Shown: positions 7,378-15,183 of the stretch, piece after piece
Position numbering within the stretch: the first letter of the stretch is position 1
How the letters are laid out: each line of letters begins with the position of its first letter
Assembly: GCA_900770945.1 (NCBI GenBank)
Contig: CAAGME010000025.1
Span: 1-30,668, forward strand
Length of the DNA stretch: 30,668 bases
Source: Clostridia bacterium
Lineage (GTDB): Bacteria; Bacillota; Clostridia; Christensenellales; Borkfalkiaceae
Direction of reading: 5' to 3'
Translations under genes and position numbers: made by a program
Notes under the pieces: model-generated
Seen by the model: only the letters and a program-made list of their open reading frames with translations
Databases searched by the model: none
Told to the model about the DNA's origin: nothing

Positions 7378-7493
7378 TTTTTCAAGCGAGTTTTTGCCAT
7401 GTTGCGCAACTTTTTCAAGCGACTTTTGGCGGATTATGTAACTTTTTCAAGGGAGTTTTTCCGTTTTACGCAACTTTTTTAAGGGACTTTTTG
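7378..7493. repeat. 33/32-bp tandem repeat, 3.6 units
   Basis: Units start at 7378, 7411, 7443 and 7475. Each begins TTTTTCAAGSGASTTTT and ends with (G/A)CGCAAC or GTAAC. The last unit is partial. The only overlapping ORF (7320-7598) runs through the terminator and is phenylalanine-rich because of the T-runs, so it is not believed. Whether the repeat binds a regulator or is neutral is unknown. Confidence 0.8.
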
Positions 7494-7603
7494 AAAATCG
7501 ACTTTTTGGGACGTTGGAAACGGATAATTTTGCCGACTTCAAATTTGTTCACGAATTGCAATATTTTGCGTAAAGTATTGCGTTTTTTTAGGCGGTGAAA
7601 AGC

Positions 7604-7684
7604 ATGGGATGTGCTATCTGCGAAGAAAAAATGCCTTTCCGTGAAAAGGGTATTGACAAATTTTTAAGGCGTGTTAAAATGTAA
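7604..7684 (+). CDS. Possible 26-residue peptide with CxxC
   Basis: ATG is preceded by GGCGGTGAAAAGC, a fair ribosome binding site, and gives a 26-codon frame beginning MGCAICEEKMPFREKG and ending in a basic tail. It lies between the two-component operon and the surface operon, where a signal peptide gene might be found. It overlaps a promoter-like sequence and has no leader or GG processing site, so a chance ORF is quite possible. Confidence 0.2.
   Translation: MGCAICEEKMPFREKGIDKFLRRVKM
7653..7680 (+). promoter_or_regulatory. Promoter upstream of the foldback element and surface operon
   Basis: TTGACA (7653-7658) and TAAAAT (7675-7680) are 16 bp apart. Transcription would begin at the left end of the foldback element and could continue into the 53-residue gene and the surface operon. 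No intrinsic terminator is seen between 7945 and 8043. Confidence 0.6.
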
Positions 7685-7694
7685 CCGTTAGAGC

Positions 7695-7945
7695 GTCGGA
7701 CTCATCAAGCCTAAAAACCGTCTTTTCTGCATATTTTTGCAAATGCTCGTTTGTAGTACGTAAAGTACGACTGCAGTCGCCTTTGCAACAATTTGCTAAA
7801 AAATACGGCTTTTAGGTGCGAAGCATTTTAACGGCGATAGATTTAGGAAAATCAAGGCAAACGAACGCAGTCATACCGACGTATTACAAGTGAGTTTAAC
7901 ACAGATTTTACAAATTTTGCGCCGTTAAAACTTAATTAGTTCGAC
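7695..7945 (+). repeat. Large foldback element (structured RNA or MITE)
   Basis: The ends are imperfect inverted repeats: GTCGGACTCATCAAG (7695-7709) and CTTAATTAGTTCGAC (7931-7945), with 13 of 15 pairs including one G-T. Inside lie CCTAAAAACCGT (7710-7721) against ACGGCTTTTAGG (7805-7816), and TTTTAACGGCG (7826-7836) against CGCCGTTAAAA (7920-7930). A central part around 7745-7790 reappears, diverged and inverted, near 7855-7910. No protein is encoded. It could be a non-coding leader RNA or a miniature transposable element. It does not match tmRNA, RNase P or SRP RNA landmarks that I know. Confidence 0.55.
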
Positions 7946-8043
7946 ACCCTAATGGTTATTGTCATAAATCGCTCGGCGCGCTATGCCCTGAAACCGAACT
8001 TGGGGAAAAGCAAAAATAACGCCACGCGATGGGAGAGGAAAAC

Positions 8044-8205
8044 ATGACGGAAAACAAGAAGTTAACTTTCACAGACTGCAAAACCGAACTTATTCGGCTT
8101 GAAAGTCAATCGGTCATCGTCACGAGCGGCATTACGGGCGGCAAGGACGATTGGTCCAACGAGCAAGGCAACAACGGGCTTATCGATAACGAGCCGAGAG
8201 TGTAA
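8044..8205 (+). CDS. 53-residue small acidic protein, unknown function
   Basis: The ATG is preceded by GGGAGAGGAAAAC, a strong ribosome binding site. The product has 53 residues with no signal peptide or membrane segment. Its middle reads KTELIRLESQSVIVTSGI, followed by a Gly/Asn/Asp-rich tail (TGGKDDWSNEQGNNG). This resembles a loose class of small clostridial proteins with a Lys-x-Glu-hydrophobic start and a V-I-x-T-S-G core; the comparison is from memory, and no function is known to me. It ends 17 bp before the 1229-residue secreted protein and is almost certainly co-transcribed with it. It might be a precursor peptide, a cytoplasmic regulator or a secretion partner. Confidence 0.75.
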   Translation: MTENKKLTFTDCKTELIRLESQSVIVTSGITGGKDDWSNEQGNNGLIDNEPRV

Positions 8206-8222
8206 CGAAAGGAGGAGTATTT

Positions 8223-11200
8223 ATGTTTAAAAATTTACGCAAAATAGTTTTGGGGCTTCTTGCGGTGTGCCTTACGGGCGCGCTCGGAGCGGGCGTTGCT
8301 TTCGGAATCGAAGCTCATGCGGAAGAGGCAGTTGCGAGCGTGAAAGCTTTTAAGACGACGCAAATCAACTTGAATGAAAGTATAACGGTAAGATATAATT
8401 TAACCGTTCCTGCGGGCTACACGGGCGCGAAAATGACCTTCACCGTCGGTGAAGGCGGCTCGCCGATAACCGCCGAGCCGAAAGCCGACTTAACGGACGG
8501 GCAGAATATAACCTTCGAACTCAAAAACATAGGTCCGCAGAACATGGCGGACAAAATAACCGCAACCGTTACGTTCACCGGTAAAAACGGCGAAACGGAC
8601 GTTGAAACGTACGAAATGAGCGTGAAAGAATACTGCCAAACGCTCCTTAAAAACGCCGCGGCGGGCAAAGCGGACGGAATAGACGCGCAAGAAAAATTCG
8701 ACGCGCTAAAAACCCTTGCTTCTTCGCTTCTTGTTTACGGCGACGAGGCGCAAAAATACGTCGGTAAAGAGGCTACCTCTACAACGGGGCTTACCGTTGC
8801 GCAAAAGAATGCCGCGCTCAAAGCCCAGGCTTCCTCTTCGGACTTATCTTTCTCGGGCGAGGCGTATAAAGGTCTTTTATGGAGCGGCGCGACTTTGTGG
8901 TTCGGTAACAAAGTCAATCTTATTTATTATTTTAAAGCGGATTCCGCTCTTCAAGAGAAAGGCACGCTCGGCGTAAAGGTGGGCGAAAGCTTTATCGAGG
9001 CGCAAGTCGGCGAGACCGTTGACGGCTACACGGAATATTCCGCAACTTACGAAGGTCTTTCCGTGACGGAGTTCGACTCGGTTATCGGCGCGAGAGTCGC
9101 TTACAAAACGACGGACGGCGTTGTTACGGAAGTGGGCAAAACGGCAAATTACAGCGTAAAATCTTACGTTCTCCGCGCCCCCGAAGCCGACAAAGCCCTC
9201 GCCGAAGCCGCATATTCCTACGGCGTTGCGGCAAAAGCGTATACGGAAGCGTTGGGAAATACGACAATTGTCGATTACAACGGTGAAACGGTAAGTATTA
9301 CGAACACCGCCGACGTTTCTTCTTTTAATAACTATGTCCGTGACGTAGCAACCTACGGCTTTGAACAAAAATACAACCTCTCGTATGTAAACAAAGCCGG
9401 TATCGGTTCGACGTTTATTCATACGGGCGTTACCGACGGAACGTATATTTATTATCTGACTTGCGGAAGCGGTAAAGCGGAAAACAAATCAAGAAGTTAC
9501 ACAATAATAAAGTATGACCTTGCAAGCGGCACTGTAGTTGGTAAATCAGCTGCTTTTTCGGCTCGTAAAGGCTCGGGTGAATGGAACTCCGATACGTATT
9601 TGATAGCTTATTATAAGGACAGGGCGATTTACGTTTTCGATATAAACGACAAGCTATTATCTATTTCCGTTGACGATTTTAAAGAGGACGGTTCCGTTGC
9701 TCCCGCGGCGGTAGTAAACGCTCCCGAATTTACCCTTACGAATGTTTCAGGCATGGCTTATAAAGACGGAAAGTATGCGACTATCGATTCAAACGGCGTT
9801 TTAAAAATATATAAAGAAAACAATTTGACGACCGCCATATCTTCAACTCAATGCGTAAACGTTTCGGGTGGCGGAAGTGCTAAAAGGTTAACGGCGAGCG
9901 GCAATTATCTTTACGCTTTGAGCCTTACTAACGGCGTAATCACTCCTAAGGTAACCGTCGTAGATTGGTATGGCGTAAAGATAGCCGAACTTACTATACC
10001 GGTAACTAAAGAACTTATCGGAATACCCGAAACGATTGAGGTTACGAAAGACGGAGTAACCAAAACCGTTACGACAACAGAATTTAACGTACAAAACTTT
10101 GTAGTTATAGGCGATAAGGCTTACGCAATGATGTATTGCGGAGTAGAGGGCTATTCGAGAACGCCGTTTATAACGGTTACGCCCGTCGAACAGCAGGAAA
10201 CTAAAGAAGTTTATCTCAATTACGGTCTTGCTGAAAGAGCCGAAAAAGGTTTGAACACGACAGTTGAAACTACGCTTGCGAAAGGCTACGGCAACGGTTT
10301 AGGCGGAAACTTTGTTTATGCTTCTACAACGGACGGCACGTATGCGTATTTCCTTGCGGGTTCTGCCGCCAAAGACGTTACCATAACGAAGTATGATGTT
10401 GTTTCTAACACAAAAATAGCCACTTCGGTTTCTATCGGCGGAGTAACCGAAGCAACCGTATATATGTTTGTAAAAGACAATTTTGTTTACGCTTATTCGG
10501 CCGAACAAAATAAAACTTTCTGTTTGCCGACGAATTTTTCAAACAAAGCGACCGCGACTGAAGTTACTTTTAGTTTTACGGGCGTGAGCGGCACCATAAA
10601 AGGTGTTTATTATTCGAATACGAGAAAACAATACGCAGTGCTTGCCGGCACTAACGTTTACGTTTGCGGCGAAGACCTTGTGGCAAAATATTCCTTTGCC
10701 GTTCCCGCTTCTCGTTCCGTAACTCAATATAACGGAACTACCGCTGAGGCAAAAGATAAAATCCTTTTCGGCGAAGACGAATATATTTACCTTAATTACT
10801 GGGCGCAGGGCGGCGTTACTCCCGCTATCGTAGCTTACACGTTTGACGGTTGCAAGCTTTACGACGGTATTATAGAAAACGCCGTTCATGGGAAAACAAA
10901 TAACGAATTCAAACTTGAAAGCTCGTTGGTTGTCGACGGTGATTTATACTTTACTATCCTGACTTGGACATCGAGCGCAAGTGGTTCTGCCCTCTTTAAA
11001 ACTTCGTTCACGTCAACTAAGGAAGAAAAGATAATTGTGTCGGTAGGCGAATACTACGAAGAAGTCGGCTCTCTTGCTTTTGCCGATACCGATATCAAAA
11101 CGATTTCTGGCAGCAAGTTGAACGGGTCAAACTCTCACGGGTTTACAGTTGACGGGGCATACGGATATATTACGAGTACGGAGATTAAGCAAGTAGACGA

Positions 11201-11912
11201 CCTTGACGCGGAGGGTAATCAACAATTTGACAAAGATGGCAACGTTAAGAAGAAAATCGTACTTGATTCCGTTTACGTTACAAAGTTCTATTTGACCACG
11301 GGACAGAGTATAGGATATGCGAAAATACCTCTTTTGACAAGAGAAAATACATTTGCAAATAACGATTATCTTTTCATAAAAGACGGCTACGTTTATTCCG
11401 TAAGCGACGGCAAGGTTTATCGCGGAAAAACCGACATATTTACGCCTAACGGCGGAGAAATGGAATATGTTGAAAACTTCTTTAGCGTTGCTGTTGACGT
11501 TGCAACGTATAGTTCCGAAAAAGATTGCTTTGCCGCAAGAAAAGGCAATTCGTTGTATGTAGGTAAATATAACGAAGAAACGGGCAAAGTCGTATTAGAA
11601 CAGTTATCCGGCGTATGGACGGACGGTTTACTCGGAATGAATGCCGACGAAAACTACATTTACCTACTTAAAGAAGTGAAAAACAACGCTTCCGCTTGCG
11701 TAAGCATCTATGATTGGAACGGCAATGCCGTCGTTAAGAATTATCAAGTTTCGTTAATAGCCGACAGCGGCGTTAATAACAACGTTCAAAGTATAAGTTT
11801 TGCAAACGGCAAAGTACACTTCCTCGTATGCTGCTGGGGTGGAGTAGCGGGCGTTTTGAACGGCGGAGCTAACGTCGTTTCCGGATATCTCGATACTTCT
11901 AAAATAGCGTAA
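8223..11912 (+). CDS. Secreted protein with twin N-terminal domain and three beta-propeller modules
   Basis: This is a 1229-residue protein with a Sec signal peptide, probably cleaved after AHA (about residue 33). Residues 40-190 and 205-350 look like two copies of a domain seen in clostridial surface proteins (marks: IGPQNMADKITATVTF, SVKEYCQTLL, LLVYGDEAQKY; then SVKSYVL, YSYGVAAKAY). The rest is built from repeated beta strands grouped into three modules (about 395-660, 690-960, 965-1229). Modules begin with DGTYIYYL or similar. The closing-blade signature is YDWxGxx...NVQSI...GxxYFxxxxW, clearest in modules 1 and 3; module 2 keeps a diverged form. No LPXTG, dockerin or membrane anchor is visible, so it may be released or bound non-covalently. 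AAAGGAGG precedes the ATG. It is the paralogue of the 1080-residue protein downstream. It could be a polysaccharide- or protein-binding adhesin; no enzymatic motif is seen. Confidence 0.85.
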   Translation: MFKNLRKIVLGLLAVCLTGALGAGVAFGIEAHAEEAVASVKAFKTTQINLNESITVRYNLTVPAGYTGAKMTFTVGEGGSPITAEPKADLTDGQNITFELKNIGPQNMADKITATVTFTGKNGETDVETYEMSVKEYCQTLLKNAAAGKADGIDAQEKFDALKTLASSLLVYGDEAQKYVGKEATSTTGLTVAQKNAALKAQASSSDLSFSGEAYKGLLWSGATLWFGNKVNLIYYFKADSALQEKGTLGVKVGESFIEAQVGETVDGYTEYSATYEGLSVTEFDSVIGARVAYKTTDGVVTEVGKTANYSVKSYVLRAPEADKALAEAAYSYGVAAKAYTEALGNTTIVDYNGETVSITNTADVSSFNNYVRDVATYGFEQKYNLSYVNKAGIGSTFIHTGVTDGTYIYYLTCGSGKAENKSRSYTIIKYDLASGTVVGKSAAFSARKGSGEWNSDTYLIAYYKDRAIYVFDINDKLLSISVDDFKEDGSVAPAAVVNAPEFTLTNVSGMAYKDGKYATIDSNGVLKIYKENNLTTAISSTQCVNVSGGGSAKRLTASGNYLYALSLTNGVITPKVTVVDWYGVKIAELTIPVTKELIGIPETIEVTKDGVTKTVTTTEFNVQNFVVIGDKAYAMMYCGVEGYSRTPFITVTPVEQQETKEVYLNYGLAERAEKGLNTTVETTLAKGYGNGLGGNFVYASTTDGTYAYFLAGSAAKDVTITKYDVVSNTKIATSVSIGGVTEATVYMFVKDNFVYAYSAEQNKTFCLPTNFSNKATATEVTFSFTGVSGTIKGVYYSNTRKQYAVLAGTNVYVCGEDLVAKYSFAVPASRSVTQYNGTTAEAKDKILFGEDEYIYLNYWAQGGVTPAIVAYTFDGCKLYDGIIENAVHGKTNNEFKLESSLVVDGDLYFTILTWTSSASGSALFKTSFTSTKEEKIIVSVGEYYEEVGSLAFADTDIKTISGSKLNGSNSHGFTVDGAYGYITSTEIKQVDDLDAEGNQQFDKDGNVKKKIVLDSVYVTKFYLTTGQSIGYAKIPLLTRENTFANNDYLFIKDGYVYSVSDGKVYRGKTDIFTPNGGEMEYVENFFSVAVDVATYSSEKDCFAARKGNSLYVGKYNEETGKVVLEQLSGVWTDGLLGMNADENYIYLLKEVKNNASACVSIYDWNGNAVVKNYQVSLIADSGVNNNVQSISFANGKVHFLVCCWGGVAGVLNGGANVVSGYLDTSKIA

Positions 11913-11953
11913 CAATAAAAACAAATCACTATAAAAACTTTCATCAAGTTTTA

Positions 11954-11998
11954 CTCTCCTTTTTTCCGCTCCGCCGCAAGGCGGAGCGGGGCAAGGGG
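11954..11998 (+). other. Strong intercistronic hairpin without T-tract
   Basis: CCGCTCCGCC-GCAA-GGCGGAGCGG (11966-11989) is a perfect 10-bp stem with a GNRA loop. It can be lengthened by partial pairing of CTCCTTTTTT with AAGGGGGG. There is no T-run after it on either strand, so it is more likely an RNA-stabilising or processing hairpin than a terminator. It separates the secreted protein from the GH3 gene. Confidence 0.6.
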
Positions 11999-12042
11999 GG
12001 ATATGCAAAAAGCAAAAAAACTTTAACAAAAAAGGAAAAAAT

Positions 12043-15000
12043 ATGGACAAGAAAGGAAATTTTTTCACAAAAGCCTACGGGCATGTCGGCAAAGGGTGGA
12101 TAATAAACAGAAGCATTTGCTGCCTCGTTATTATCGCGCTTATAGTCGTTGTCAATATCGGCACTAACATAGCTTACGAGTACAAAGACCAGCTTAACGC
12201 GTATCTTTTGACGCCTATAGTCGATACGAGCAAGAAAAATCAAGCGCAAGCCGCCGCCGCGGAAATGGCTAAAAAGGTGGAAGCAAACGGCGCAACGCTT
12301 CTTAAAAACACCGATAACGTTTTGCCGCTTTCCAAAACGGAAGATAAAAAAGTTAACGTTTTCGGCTTCGGTTCGGTAGACTGGGGTTACGGCGGACTCG
12401 GCAACGGGACGAGCGCGCAGGCAAGCCCCGAAACGGGCAACGTTAAGGACGTATGCGACTTAACCAAGGCTTTAACGCGTTACGGCATTTCTTATAACAA
12501 GGAACTGCAAGATTTTTACAGAAATTGGTGCGAGCCGCTTAACGGCATAGCTTCGCCTAATACGCAAAACAGAGATGAGATATTCTCTCTCCGCGAGCCG
12601 CCTTTCTCAAAATATTCGCAAACGATTTTGGACAACGCGAAGGCTTATTCCGACGTGGCGATAGTCGTTCTGACGCGCTTCACCGCCGAAAGCCGCGACG
12701 CGGATAACCGCCAGCTAAAAGCGGGACCCGGGCAGAGCGAGGACAAAACCCGCCATTATCTCGAAATATCGGTCGAAGAGGAAGAAATGCTCAAATGGGT
12801 GGGCAAAAACTTTGAAAAGACGATAGTTTTAATAAACAGCGGAAACATAATGGAATGTTCCTTTATGGACACTATAGAGGGGCTTGACGCTTGCGTTTAC
12901 GTCGGGCTTACCGGCACGCAAGCCGCCGCGGCTATTCCTAAGCTTTTGTGGGGCGACGAACAGTTTTCGGGCAAACTCGTGGACAGCGTTCCGTATTCTT
13001 TCGATTACTCTCCCGCAAGCTATGCGACTTGGTTCCAGACGGAAGCAGGTCCTAACTGGTACGGCGTTGACTATATCGAAGGCATTTACGTCGGTTATAA
13101 GTGGTACGAAACGGCTTCGCATGACGGCGTTTACGACTCAGTAGACAATACTTCTCTTTACGGCGCGAAAGCGAAAGGCTACTACGGCATAATGCAATAC
13201 CCGTTCGGTTTCGGTTTAACTTATACCGACTTCGAATGGACGGTTAAGTCGGTTAAATCTTTCGAAGGCGAAAAGGAACTTGCCGACAACAAAATTAACG
13301 AAAACACTACTTTCGAAATCGTGGTCGAAGTAAAAAACATCGGCGAACAACCGGGCAAAGACGTGGTGGAAGCTTACGTCACCGTGCCGTACACCAAGGG
13401 CGGGATAGAAAAATCTTACGTTTCGCTCGTGGGGTACGCCAAAACCGAAACGATAATGCCGGGCGCAACGCAAGAAGTTACGGTGAAAATAGACGCTTAC
13501 GACTTTATTTCTTACGATTGCTACGACAAGAACAACAACGGCTTCAAGGGATACGAGCTTGAAGCGGGCGATTACCAAATAAAACTCCAGACGGACAGCC
13601 ACAACGTTAAAAAGGCAATTTTACCCGGTAAAACCGCCGCCGAAGACGCAATTTTTACGTTCAACGTTGCGGAAACCATTAAGCTTGCCACCGACAAATA
13701 CACGGGCGCGGAAGTTAAAAACCTTTTCACGGGCGATGACGCTATAGACGGATTTTCTCTCGACGGAATCGAATCCGACTACAACGCGAACATCCCCTGG
13801 ATGACGAGAGCCGACTTTAAGGACGGCTATCAAATTCCCGCGCTTACGGACGAGGTTAAAACCCGTTCTCTTTCTGCGGGCGCAAACGCAACGAGAAATT
13901 ATTCCGCAAGCGAAGCTCTTGCCTGGAACAACGCAACGACCGACGAATTCGGCGATGCCGTTCCGACCGAAAACCCGACTTGGGACAAGGACAGAGGGTC
14001 GTATAAGCTTTGGGAAGAAAGAAACGGAAAGGCGGAAATCACGGAATTGGGCTTAAAACTCGGTGCAAACGCAGACGACCCCGATTGGGATAAGGTTCTC
14101 GATTCCATAACCTATCGCGAAGCGATTCGCATTATAGGTAAATCAAACAACAAAACGGGCGAAATACCTTCTGTCGGAAAGGTCGAAAACAGAAGTTACG
14201 ACTCTATGATTCAGGTTAAAGGTTTTGCGGGGCTTCCTCGCGGCACGGGCAACCCGTCCACGATAGTACTCGCTATGTGTTGGAGCGAAAAACTCGCTTA
14301 CGAATATGCGACTAACTTCGCAAACGAAATGATAGCTTGCAACGTTAAAACGATATTTGCGCCCGGCGTAAACATTCACCGTTCACCTTTTGGCGGCAGA
14401 AACTGGGAATATTTTTCGGAAGATACGTATCTCACAACCCTTATGGGTTGCACGCTTGTCCGCGGATTGCAGAACTACGGCTGCGGCGTTGAGATAAAGC
14501 ACTTTGCATTGAACGAAAAGGAATCTACCCGTACAGCTTCGTCATGGCTAACGGAACAAGCTTTGAGAGAAACCTATCTTAAGCCGTTCCATGACGCGGT
14601 TGTTAAAGAAAACGTAAACGGCATAATGTCCGCATACTCTTTTGCGGGCGCGCAATGGACGGGCGGAAGCGTTGCGCTTTTAACCGGCGTACTTCGCAAA
14701 GAATGGAAGTTCAACGGTTACGTAGACACCGACTGGACGGTCGGCATGAACGAAAACATCGACGAACAGCTCCGCGCGGGCGGCGACCTCGGTATGGCTT
14801 CGGCTCTTTCAACGGGTACCGCTTTCGGAACGGAAGTTGGCGCGCAATACGTACCGGGGATTGCAGATTCTTACAAGCAGGAAAACGCAACGCCTCGTCT
14901 TCAGTGGCAGATACGCAACGCGGTTAAGCATATTCTTTACGGATTTACTTCTATAGAATATCAAAAGTCCGTTTACGTTCCTTCCGAGGGCGAGTCGATT

Positions 15001-15180
15001 CTGTCCTCGTTCACGATAGACCCGTGGGAATGGTGGAAACCTGCGATTACATGCTTAAACCTTGCGGTATACTTCGGTTGCGCAATATGGCTCGTCGCGC
15101 TCTTTATGCCTACGGGCAAAAAACAGAGCGAGCTTGAGGTAGCTTACGCGGGCGAACAGAACGAAAAGGAGGGCAATTAA
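12043..15180 (+). CDS. Membrane-anchored GH3 glycoside hydrolase with inverted domain order
   Basis: This 1045-residue enzyme is probably a beta-glucosidase/beta-xylosidase-type exo-hydrolase. The usual GH3 order is reversed. After an N-terminal membrane helix (about residues 22-45) comes the GH3 C-terminal sandwich (GATLLKNTDNVLPL, FGFGSVDWGYGG). A fibronectin III-like domain follows (about 425-520, EVKNIGEQPGKDVVEAYV). The TIM barrel comes last (about 705-960). The barrel keeps GGRNWEYFSED (Arg786), IKHFALNEKESTR (Lys819, His820) and the nucleophile motif GYVDTDW with Asp897. The ESRDADNR segment is the likely acid/base region. A second membrane helix (about 998-1023) ends the protein. Inverted GH3 enzymes are known from Ruminococcus and Butyrivibrio; two flanking membrane helices are unusual. 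AAAAAAGGA precedes the ATG. It is 4 bp from the next gene. Confidence 0.92.
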   Translation: MDKKGNFFTKAYGHVGKGWIINRSICCLVIIALIVVVNIGTNIAYEYKDQLNAYLLTPIVDTSKKNQAQAAAAEMAKKVEANGATLLKNTDNVLPLSKTEDKKVNVFGFGSVDWGYGGLGNGTSAQASPETGNVKDVCDLTKALTRYGISYNKELQDFYRNWCEPLNGIASPNTQNRDEIFSLREPPFSKYSQTILDNAKAYSDVAIVVLTRFTAESRDADNRQLKAGPGQSEDKTRHYLEISVEEEEMLKWVGKNFEKTIVLINSGNIMECSFMDTIEGLDACVYVGLTGTQAAAAIPKLLWGDEQFSGKLVDSVPYSFDYSPASYATWFQTEAGPNWYGVDYIEGIYVGYKWYETASHDGVYDSVDNTSLYGAKAKGYYGIMQYPFGFGLTYTDFEWTVKSVKSFEGEKELADNKINENTTFEIVVEVKNIGEQPGKDVVEAYVTVPYTKGGIEKSYVSLVGYAKTETIMPGATQEVTVKIDAYDFISYDCYDKNNNGFKGYELEAGDYQIKLQTDSHNVKKAILPGKTAAEDAIFTFNVAETIKLATDKYTGAEVKNLFTGDDAIDGFSLDGIESDYNANIPWMTRADFKDGYQIPALTDEVKTRSLSAGANATRNYSASEALAWNNATTDEFGDAVPTENPTWDKDRGSYKLWEERNGKAEITELGLKLGANADDPDWDKVLDSITYREAIRIIGKSNNKTGEIPSVGKVENRSYDSMIQVKGFAGLPRGTGNPSTIVLAMCWSEKLAYEYATNFANEMIACNVKTIFAPGVNIHRSPFGGRNWEYFSEDTYLTTLMGCTLVRGLQNYGCGVEIKHFALNEKESTRTASSWLTEQALRETYLKPFHDAVVKENVNGIMSAYSFAGAQWTGGSVALLTGVLRKEWKFNGYVDTDWTVGMNENIDEQLRAGGDLGMASALSTGTAFGTEVGAQYVPGIADSYKQENATPRLQWQIRNAVKHILYGFTSIEYQKSVYVPSEGESILSSFTIDPWEWWKPAITCLNLAVYFGCAIWLVALFMPTGKKQSELEVAYAGEQNEKEGN

Positions 15181-15183
15181 CTT

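Noticed and set aside
7378..7493. CRISPR array
   Set aside because: The units are contiguous with no unique spacers, diverge from each other, and no cas gene is in the window.
7320..7598. 92-codon phenylalanine-rich ORF
   Set aside because: It runs through the terminator at 7337-7366 and the tandem repeat; its composition comes from T-runs.
7695..7945. tmRNA, RNase P or SRP RNA
   Set aside because: None of the conserved landmarks of these RNAs is present; only the inverted repeats support structure.
5161..8205. A complete agr quorum-sensing locus
   Set aside because: There is a LytTR regulator and an AgrC-like kinase but no AgrB protease and no AgrD-like peptide with the usual thiolactone region.
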